Below are positions 1 through 5,355 of a stretch of 15,261 nucleotides of DNA, one piece after another; positions within the stretch are counted from its first letter, which is position 1; every line of letters begins with the position of its first letter. Origin of the DNA: Acidimicrobiia bacterium (GTDB lineage: Bacteria; Actinomycetota; Acidimicrobiia; Spongiisociales; JAHEDJ01). The notes beneath the pieces are model-generated. The model saw only the letters and a program-made list of their open reading frames with translations. It did not search any database and was not told where the DNA came from. The stretch is from positions 1 to 15,261 of the forward strand of contig JAUVQS010000023.1 in assembly GCA_030598025.1 (NCBI GenBank), written 5' to 3'. A program made the translations under genes and the position numbers.

Positions 1-681
1 CCCGGATCCCCGTTCAAGAAGGGCCACACGGACAGCCCGAGAAACCGGTCATACGTCGTGATGAACAACGTGCTGTATCACCTTCACCCGGTGAAGGTGA
101 AGCGTCATGGGGTTCGCCTGTCGTACACCCTTTGCCTGGGCGGTCTCAGCTTCTTCCTGTTCATTCTGCTGACGATCACCGGCATCTTCCTCATGTTCTA
201 TTACCGGCCCACCGCTGAGGCGGCGTACACGGATGTCGCCGCTCTATCCACGAGTGTCGCGTTCGGCTCTCTGGTCAGGAACATGCACCGGTGGGGTGCT
301 CACCTCATGGTTCTCACCGTATTTCTGCACATGAGCCGGGTGTTCTATCACGGCGCCTACAAACCACCTCGCGAGTTCAATTGGGTTGTCGGAGTGGTCC
401 TCTTGTTGCTCACCCTCCTCCTGTCGTTCACCGGGTATCTGTTGCCATGGGATCAGCTGGCGAGGTGGGCGGTAACAGTTGGAACCAACATGGCGGGGTT
501 TGTGCCGGTGTTCGGTGATCAAGTGCGTTTCGCCTTATTGGGCGCGGCCGACGTGTCGGCCGACACTCTGTTGCGATGGTATGTGGCGCACGTCCTGTTC
601 CTTCCATTCATCATTGTTGTGTTCATGGCCGTTCACTTCTGGCGAGTCCGGAAAGACGGCGGCATCTCGGGTCCGCTGTAA
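1..681 (+). CDS. petB: Cytochrome b6-like protein, N-terminal half of split cytochrome b (5'-partial)
   Basis: Membrane subunit carrying the two b hemes of a quinol:cytochrome c oxidoreductase. The frame is open from base 1, and residues before the first GTG/ATG (58/61) look like conserved cytochrome b N-terminus (FKKGHTDSPRNR), so the true start lies upstream; 226 residues are visible. Numbering from base 1, the heme histidines are H96/H110 (spacing 14) and H197/H212 (spacing 15). The 15-residue second spacing is the b6 pattern, not the bc1 pattern. The PWDQ motif and the C-terminal end KDGGISGPL also match b6. C45 in the CLGG motif sits 51 residues before the first heme histidine, exactly like Cys35 of chloroplast b6, which binds heme c_n covalently. 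There are four predicted helices. The protein ends after helix D, and the C-terminal half is the next gene, 9 bp downstream. Identity is secure; the exact start is unknown. Confidence 0.96.
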   Translation, partial: PGSPFKKGHTDSPRNRSYVVMNNVLYHLHPVKVKRHGVRLSYTLCLGGLSFFLFILLTITGIFLMFYYRPTAEAAYTDVAALSTSVAFGSLVRNMHRWGAHLMVLTVFLHMSRVFYHGAYKPPREFNWVVGVVLLLLTLLLSFTGYLLPWDQLARWAVTVGTNMAGFVPVFGDQVRFALLGAADVSADTLLRWYVAHVLFLPFIIVVFMAVHFWRVRKDGGISGPL

Positions 682-690
682 GGAGCTCCA

Positions 691-1836
691 TTGGTCGAAA
701 TACCTGAAGAACTCCTCCGACGATCGGCTGAAGCTCGCGCTTCTGCGACTGGGCGCCCGCTCGACGAGGTGCTCGCCGAGATGCGGGGCGACGTCGGTGA
801 GACCATCACCGACCTGCCGGTTGAGGTGGCCCCTGCCGACGGCGAGCCCGAACACCCGACCATTCTCCCGGACGATCTCCTCCAGCGCGAGGCTGCCGCC
901 CGCGCCAAAGCCCTGGGCGTCGCAGAAGCCGATGTGATCGCGGAGTTGAAGGGTGAGAAGGAACTCGTAATCGCCGTCGCTGAGCCGAAGAAACCCCCGT
1001 CGAAGAAGACGCCCAAAGTGAAGAAGGTCGAGAAGGCTCCGGCCGTCGAGACTGCCCCCGAACCGGCACCCCCTGTTGAGGTGGTTGCTCCTGCTGCTGC
1101 GGCTGGTGAGTTGGATTGGGCGGCGGCTGCGAGTGCGGCTGGTATGACTGAGAAGTTGTTGAGGCGGAGTGTTGAGGCGAAGGCGAAGGCGAAAGGTGTG
1201 GACCCGGCGGTTGTGCTGGCCGAGATGACGGGCAGCCCGCCACCCGCAGCGCCGACGGCCCCAGCCGGAGCGGCTCCGGCCGCTCCGGCCGCCACAGCGA
1301 CGATTCCCAAGGACGTTCGCCCGCAGCGGTTGCTGACCGTCGTCAAGGCCAAGGCGATTCAGCAGGTCAAGACGACTCCCACCGACAAGGTCAGCACCTG
1401 GCCGCACCTGCTGCTCATCGAGTTTGTTGCGCTACTGGCGATCACGGCTCTCTTGATTGTCATGTCGGTCGTGATCCAGGCTCCCTTGCTCGAGGCGGCC
1501 AACGCCAACGTGACGCCGAATCCCTCCAAGGCTCCCTGGTACTTCCTCGGTTTGCAGGAGTTGCTGACCTACTTCGATCCTCAGATCGCGGGCGTCACTG
1601 TTCCAACGATCATCGGTCTGCTGGGTTTCATGGCGATTCCGTATATCGATCGCAACCCATCGAACAAGCCGGCAGATCGCAAGTTCGCAATCTTCATGTA
1701 CACCTTCTTCATCATGGGTGCTGCGACGCTCACGATCATCGGCACGCTGTTCCGCGGAAGGGGCTTCAACTTCACGTATCCCTGGACGGACGGCATATTC
1801 TTCGATGATCTGAAGGATTGGATCAATTTCGAATGA
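691..1836 (+). CDS. petD: Subunit IV-like cytochrome b C-terminal half with long repeat-bearing N-terminal extension
   Basis: The C-terminal part (about residues 234-381) is the C-terminal domain of split cytochrome b: three helices (about 238-262, 300-317, 330-350) and the quinol-site segment NPSKAPWYFLGLQELL (277-292). The usual PEWY motif is APWY here. Subunit IV is normally about 160 residues; this protein has 381 because of a roughly 230-residue hydrophilic extension rich in Ala, Pro, Glu and Lys. The extension carries three copies of a helix-turn-helix-like repeat (about residues 4-33, 58-88, 152-181) with core LLxRSxxARAxAxG followed by VLAEMxG. By subunit IV topology the N-terminus is cytoplasmic, so the repeats should face the cytosol (inference). 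The start is TTG at 691, preceded by AAGGAG (680-685), 5 nt spacing. The repeats loosely resemble a peripheral-subunit-binding fold, but that is a guess. The third repeat has aberrant codon use. Confidence 0.9.
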   Translation: MVEIPEELLRRSAEARASATGRPLDEVLAEMRGDVGETITDLPVEVAPADGEPEHPTILPDDLLQREAAARAKALGVAEADVIAELKGEKELVIAVAEPKKPPSKKTPKVKKVEKAPAVETAPEPAPPVEVVAPAAAAGELDWAAAASAAGMTEKLLRRSVEAKAKAKGVDPAVVLAEMTGSPPPAAPTAPAGAAPAAPAATATIPKDVRPQRLLTVVKAKAIQQVKTTPTDKVSTWPHLLLIEFVALLAITALLIVMSVVIQAPLLEAANANVTPNPSKAPWYFLGLQELLTYFDPQIAGVTVPTIIGLLGFMAIPYIDRNPSNKPADRKFAIFMYTFFIMGAATLTIIGTLFRGRGFNFTYPWTDGIFFDDLKDWINFE

Positions 1837-2684
1837 CGGCTACCCAGGTTGCGCTCATAGCGATCATCGCCGTGGCAGTGCTGGCGGCGCTGGCGGCCTT
1901 CTCGATTGCTTCTCGTCGAACCGAGTCCGATTGGCGAGCGGAGATGGACGGACGGGCTCTGCGGTCCGATCGGTCCAGGGTTCCGGCGGCCGTCGCTGCG
2001 CGGCCGAAACCGGTAGTCGAGGAACCACCGATCCAGGTGGCCGAAGTCGCAGAACCGGTGGCAACGCAGGTGGTTGAGATTGTGGCGGTCGAGGAAGTGT
2101 CGCCTGAAGAGGCCGGAGTCACCAGACGCCAGTTCTTCAACCGGGCAACGCTGGTGCTATTCGGCACATTCTCTCTCACCATGGGCGGCGGGATGCTGGC
2201 GTTCATCTGGCCGACCCTCAAGAGTGGTTTCGGTTCTGACATAGACGCAGGCACTGTCGATGAGATCAGGACACAAGTCTTCCAGGCGGATGGATCGATC
2301 ACTCCGCTCTTCCGCCCGGACGCTCGCGCATACATCGTCCCGATCACCGACGAGGAACTGAGCGGGTCCCAGTTCGTTGACAAGAGTCTCGCCGCCGGTG
2401 GATTCATGGCGCTCTTTCAGCGCTGCGTTCACCTCGGATGCCGGGTGCCCTGGTGCAACACATCCCAGGGGTTTGAGTGCCCATGCCACGGTTCAAAGTA
2501 CAACTACACGGGGGAGTACGAGGCGGGTCCTGCACCTCGAAACCTCGATCGGTTCGTCGTCGAACTGCGCGACGGTCGGTTCATCATCAAGACGGGCCAG
2601 ATCATCGAGTCCCCGCGGGCTCCCGAGAAGACGGTGGCTTATCCGCAGGGTTCGTCCTGCATCGCCATCGAGAGTGCGGGGTAA
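1833..2684 (+). CDS. petC: Rieske [2Fe-2S] iron-sulfur subunit
   Basis: Rieske protein that takes an electron from quinol at the Qo site and passes it to cytochrome c. Cluster box I is CVHLGC (C198, H200, C203) and box II is CPCHGS (C216, C218, H219). C198/H200 and C216/H219 are the expected ligands, and C203/C218 the disulfide pair. An extra cysteine, C208, lies between the boxes. The N-terminal layout is unusual: a hydrophobic helix at about residues 3-27, a Val/Glu/Pro-rich linker of roughly 65 residues, then TRRQFFNRA followed by a second helix (about 107-128). The twin-arginine-like RRQFF suggests Tat-assisted insertion, as known for other Rieske proteins. I chose the ATG at 1833 because it overlaps the stop of the previous gene (ATGA), giving 283 residues; an in-frame TTG at 1818 sits directly against its only purine tract and is unlikely. 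Confidence 0.95.
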   Translation: MTATQVALIAIIAVAVLAALAAFSIASRRTESDWRAEMDGRALRSDRSRVPAAVAARPKPVVEEPPIQVAEVAEPVATQVVEIVAVEEVSPEEAGVTRRQFFNRATLVLFGTFSLTMGGGMLAFIWPTLKSGFGSDIDAGTVDEIRTQVFQADGSITPLFRPDARAYIVPITDEELSGSQFVDKSLAAGGFMALFQRCVHLGCRVPWCNTSQGFECPCHGSKYNYTGEYEAGPAPRNLDRFVVELRDGRFIIKTGQIIESPRAPEKTVAYPQGSSCIAIESAG

Positions 2685-2687
2685 TCG

Positions 2688-4133
2688 GTGTCTGGAAGCC
2701 TGATCATCGCCGTCGTTGCCGCAGCTGTGATCTCGTGGATCGCGTACATACTTTCTTCGCTGATCAAGAGAGAAGAGAACCCGGATCCCGGACCCAATCG
2801 GCGGGAGCCACTCTCCGACGAGGTTCTCGAGACCAAGCGACTAGATCGCTGGTTGGCGGCCGCGGTCGTCTTCTCAGGATTCCTGGCGATATCGCTGCCG
2901 CTCTATTTCCTCACCGAGCAGAACCGGCAGGAAAGCTTCGTGCACGCGTTCGAAGAGGAGGCCGTCGAGCGCGGCCATCATCTCATTACTGAGTTCGCGT
3001 GTGAGAGCTGTCACGGCCCCGGATTCGTCGGCGGAGCGGCCTCCTACGTTGAGAAGCGGAGCGATATCTCAGTGACCTGGGCAGCGCCGGCTCTCGATGA
3101 CATCTTCTACCGGTACGAGACGGATGAAGTTCGTTTCTGGCTCGTGTACGGCCGGGCGAACAGCCCGATGCCTCCGTGGGGTCTGGCCGGCAACGGCCCG
3201 ATGAATGATCAACAGATCGATGACATCATCGCCTACCTCGCCTCCATTCAGATCAGTCAGGATGAAGCGCTCGCCAAGGCGGACACAGGAGTAACTGTGT
3301 CGCTGAACCGCCGCGCCAACGCCTCCGCCAGTGTGGAACAGTCTGTGGCCGCGCAGGAATTGTTGATAGGTGAGATCGAGTCGGCGCCATCGTTGCTGTC
3401 GATCGTTGAGAGCTATCTGGACCGCGCCCGGTCTGCGCTCGACGGGGCCGCAGAAGGTCGCGATACAGACGCCGACGGTATCTCGGATGCCGCCGAGACC
3501 GCGATCGCGGCAGCCACGCTTGAAGCGGCGGAAGCAGGCTTGGCGTTCGGCGGATCGGCCATCTCTCCGGTTCTACTGGATCCGGGCAACCCTGAGAGCT
3601 CCTTTGGCGTGACCGACCGGCAGGCAGCCCGTACCGCGGTGTCATCTCTCAACTCGCTGGCGACCAACATTCGAACGACGGCCGAGAACCAGGATCAACT
3701 GCTCGTTCGCGCTCAGGCCGGCCTCGACTTCCTGCTCGACGCGCAGGCCATGGAACTGTGGATGGTGGACGAGGAAAGCCTGGCAGCCGCGACGTTCGAC
3801 GGAAGTATCGAGGATGCTGAGCGAGCAGTCGGACTGTTCGACGCGTACTGTGCTCGCTGCCACACGGCCGGCTACTCGGCCGGGGTCGCATACACCAAGG
3901 AACCGGGTTCGGGCTCTCTGGGGCCGGCGTTGTGGAACGGACGGGCGGGCGTGCAGTTCCTTTCGGCAGATGACATGGTCGACTTCATTGCGAATGGATC
4001 CGAGCTCGGCAAGCCGTACGGCATCAACGGGCAGGGGAGGGGATACATGCCGGGATTCGGGCAAGTCCTCACCCAGAAGGATCTCGAACTGATCGTCGAT
4101 TACTTACGCGGCGAAACACTGCGGGGCTTCTGA
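2688..4133 (+). CDS. Membrane-anchored diheme cytochrome c of the quinol oxidoreductase operon
   Basis: 481 residues with two N-terminal hydrophobic segments (about 4-24 and 61-84) and two cytochrome c domains. The first heme site is CESCH (C105, C108, H109), with a likely Met ligand in SPMPPWG. The second is CARCH (C388, C391, H392), with a likely Met ligand in GYMPGFG. The hemes should lie on the outer face of the membrane. Between the domains is a roughly 180-residue helical insert containing DTDADGISDAAE (259-270), a canonical EF-hand-type calcium loop (acidic residues at loop positions 1, 3, 5, 9 and 12). The GTG start at 2688 is 3 nt after the Rieske stop, with a weak purine-rich site (GCGGGG) upstream. 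By position and diheme architecture it is the functional equivalent of actinobacterial QcrC, but the order after a Rieske gene and the large insert differ, so I give no symbol. Confidence 0.9.
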   Translation: MSGSLIIAVVAAAVISWIAYILSSLIKREENPDPGPNRREPLSDEVLETKRLDRWLAAAVVFSGFLAISLPLYFLTEQNRQESFVHAFEEEAVERGHHLITEFACESCHGPGFVGGAASYVEKRSDISVTWAAPALDDIFYRYETDEVRFWLVYGRANSPMPPWGLAGNGPMNDQQIDDIIAYLASIQISQDEALAKADTGVTVSLNRRANASASVEQSVAAQELLIGEIESAPSLLSIVESYLDRARSALDGAAEGRDTDADGISDAAETAIAAATLEAAEAGLAFGGSAISPVLLDPGNPESSFGVTDRQAARTAVSSLNSLATNIRTTAENQDQLLVRAQAGLDFLLDAQAMELWMVDEESLAAATFDGSIEDAERAVGLFDAYCARCHTAGYSAGVAYTKEPGSGSLGPALWNGRAGVQFLSADDMVDFIANGSELGKPYGINGQGRGYMPGFGQVLTQKDLELIVDYLRGETLRGF

Positions 4134-4134
4134 G

Positions 4135-4485
4135 ATGCGCGAACTCTTCCGTGAGATTCTGTCGGCGAACCTCACCTTCACCGGTATCGTTCTCACCGGA
4201 GCTGCCTTCCTGGTGTTTTTCGGAAGCGGCTACCTGCTGCTCTACACGAACCTCGGAAGGCGCCTGGGTTTCCTCATCGCTGGTGCGGGTGTGTTCGGGT
4301 GGGCCACTCTCAACAGTCTCCTGTTCGTTCTATATGCACCCCGTGGTCCGCGACCAGCCAACTTCGAAGGTCTGAATGCCTGGGAGATCCGGTTGATCCC
4401 CATCACCTGGATGGTGGTCTCGGCGATCCTGTTCGCCGGATTCCTCACAGCCCTGAACAAACTCGAGGATCCCGAGGAAGCCTGA
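4135..4485 (+). CDS. Small three-helix membrane protein, last gene of the cytochrome operon
   Basis: 116 residues that I do not recognise as a named family. Three hydrophobic segments are visible at about residues 13-37, 43-67 and 86-108. A short loop with prolines (YAPRGPRPANFEG) joins helices 2 and 3, and the C-terminus is acidic (KLEDPEEA). There are no cysteines or heme motifs. The ATG begins one base after the TGA of the cytochrome c gene, so the two are surely co-transcribed and probably translationally coupled. Position suggests an accessory or assembly subunit of the b6-type complex, comparable in size to small hydrophobic subunits seen beside bc complexes, but nothing in the sequence shows a specific role. 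It is clearly coding: the hydrophobic periodicity is coherent and the reading frame follows operon spacing. Confidence 0.8.
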   Translation: MRELFREILSANLTFTGIVLTGAAFLVFFGSGYLLLYTNLGRRLGFLIAGAGVFGWATLNSLLFVLYAPRGPRPANFEGLNAWEIRLIPITWMVVSAILFAGFLTALNKLEDPEEA

Positions 4486-4489
4486 CGGG

Positions 4490-4515
4490 CGTATCACGTA
4501 TCACGTATCACGTAT
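4490..4515. repeat. Tandem heptamer repeat CGTATCA, about 3.7 copies
   Basis: Three perfect copies of CGTATCA (4490-4496, 4497-4503, 4504-4510) are followed by a partial CGTAT, starting 5 bp after the stop of the last cytochrome-operon gene. It is one of three 7-bp-period repeats in the window, each with a different unit and all outside coding sequence. Confidence 0.9.
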
Positions 4516-4553
4516 TCGTACGTCCCCGGGCGACGATCGCTGGATCAATCCGT

Positions 4554-4598
4554 GCTCCCACGAGTGCGGGGGAGCGGAGGGGGCAAAGCCATGCCCCC
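4554..4598. terminator. Two GC-rich hairpins between convergent operons, possible bidirectional terminator
   Basis: GCTCCC (4554-4559) pairs with GGGAGC (4570-4575), and GGGGGC (4579-4584) pairs with GCCCCC (4593-4598) around an 8-nt loop. They lie between the 3' ends of the cytochrome operon (plus) and rex (minus), where a shared terminator is expected. No U-tract follows on either strand, so the terminator role is inferred from position and stem strength. Confidence 0.4.
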
Positions 4599-4611
4599 GA
4601 TCCAGCAGGGA

Positions 4612-4633
4612 GCCAATTGCCAATCGCCAATTG
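4612..4633. repeat. Tandem heptamer repeat GCCAATT/C, three copies
   Basis: GCCAATT (4612-4618), GCCAATC (4619-4625), GCCAATT (4626-4632), then GC. It sits just beyond the rex stop codon. The unit differs from the CGTATCA repeat 100 bp away but the 7-bp period is the same. Confidence 0.85.
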
Positions 4634-4649
4634 CGGACCGCGCTCTTCG

Positions 4650-5294
4650 CTACCCGCTCTCGCTTCTGACGTAGTACCCGAGGATTTGCAGTTCGGTTGA
4701 GAGATCGACTCTGCGGACGTCTGCCTGTTCGACTTGCAGAATGGTTTGTGCGAAGTTCAGGATCGATCGAATGCCGCACTCCTCGAACTGCCGTGCAACA
4801 TCCTGTGCAACGGCGGCCGGGGTGGCGATGATGCCGATCTCCACGGTGTTCTCGGCAACGTCGGCGGCCAGGTGGCGGACATGACGAATTGTGAGGCCTC
4901 CGACGTTGGTGCCCACCTTGGCTTCGTCCGCGTCGTACAAACCGACGATGTGGAACCGTGCCGCCCCGAAGCCGTCGTAACTCGCCAGTGCGGCGCCGAG
5001 GTTTCCGATACCGACGATGACGACGCCGAAGTCGCGAGTGAGCCCGAGGGCATGGCGGATTTGTTTGCTGAGCTCGGCGCAGTCGTATCCGACGCCTCGC
5101 ACGCCATGCGTTCCGAGGAACGAGAGATCCTTCCGAACTTTGGCGGCGTTGACATTAAGTCGTTGAGCGAGCATTTTCGACGAGACCGTGCACGTTCCCT
5201 CGGCCGCCAGGGCTTCGAGAGCGTGCAGATAGAGCGGGAGGCGGGATACGGTCGCCTTGGGGATTGTGACTGGCTTCACATCGGAAATATACAT
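4650..5294 (-). CDS. rex: Redox-sensing transcriptional repressor Rex
   Basis: A 214-residue protein, the usual Rex length. The N-terminal winged-helix DNA-binding domain includes IPKATVSRLPLYLHALEAL (about 11-29) and AAKVRKDLSFLG, then GVRGVGY, all Rex hallmarks. A Rossmann domain follows with VIVGIGNLGAALASYDGF (GxGxxG near residue 95), and the C-terminus has ILNFAQTILQVEQADVRRVDLSTELQIL, the domain-swapped dimer region. Rex binds its operators when NADH/NAD+ is low and releases them when NADH rises, typically controlling respiratory genes. The ATG at 5294 has AGGAG 7 nt upstream on the minus strand (plus 5300-5304). A Rex-type operator covers its codons 5-10, so autoregulation is likely. 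It is divergent from a quinone-tailoring reductase gene and lies between operons for the b6-type complex and complex I. Confidence 0.97.
   Translation of the reverse strand: MYISDVKPVTIPKATVSRLPLYLHALEALAAEGTCTVSSKMLAQRLNVNAAKVRKDLSFLGTHGVRGVGYDCAELSKQIRHALGLTRDFGVVIVGIGNLGAALASYDGFGAARFHIVGLYDADEAKVGTNVGGLTIRHVRHLAADVAENTVEIGIIATPAAVAQDVARQFEECGIRSILNFAQTILQVEQADVRRVDLSTELQILGYYVRSESG
5264..5281. promoter_or_regulatory. Candidate Rex operator within the 5' end of rex
   Basis: The minus strand reads ATGTGAAGCCAGTCACAA. Against the Rex consensus TTGTGAAnnnnTTCACAA it matches 12 of 14 fixed positions, and the core TGTGA-N6-TCACA is intact and correctly spaced. It lies 13-30 nt inside the rex coding sequence and 75-92 nt upstream of the divergent reductase start. 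Position beside the gene for its own regulator strongly favours a real site. Confidence 0.72.
5264..5293 (+). promoter_or_regulatory. Putative sigma-A promoter for the reductase gene, overlapped by the Rex operator
   Basis: -35-like TTGTGA (5264-5269), an 18-bp spacer, and -10-like TATACA (5288-5293), each matching consensus at 4 of 6 positions. Transcription would start near 5300, about 56 nt before the ATG at 5356. The Rex operator starts on the -35 and runs into the spacer, so bound Rex would block polymerase. Confidence 0.4.
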
Positions 5295-5308
5295 CTATGC
5301 TCCTGGAT

Positions 5309-5322
5309 TCGTGAATTCACGA
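5309..5322. promoter_or_regulatory. 14-bp perfect palindrome in the rex/reductase divergent gap
   Basis: TCGTGAATTCACGA is a perfect inverted repeat. Its halves (GTGAA/TTCAC) equal Rex half-sites, but they abut with no central spacer, unlike a Rex operator. It lies 15-28 bp upstream of the rex start and just downstream of the putative reductase transcription start. It could be a second operator for Rex or for another factor. Confidence 0.4.
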
Positions 5323-5355
5323 TGGCCCCCGTCGGCCGGTAGGCTGCCGTTCCTG

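Noticed and set aside
535..1407. Long open frame of 290 codons on the minus strand opposite the cytochrome b C-half
   Set aside because: It lies opposite a clear gene in repeat-rich GC-rich DNA, has an Arg/Gly/Ser-rich composition, and shows no motif or ribosome-binding site; it spans the ends of two real plus-strand genes.
5257..5355. Upstream in-frame extension of the reductase gene
   Set aside because: It would translate the Rex operator, the palindrome and the rex 5' region; family similarity starts exactly at the ATG at 5356.
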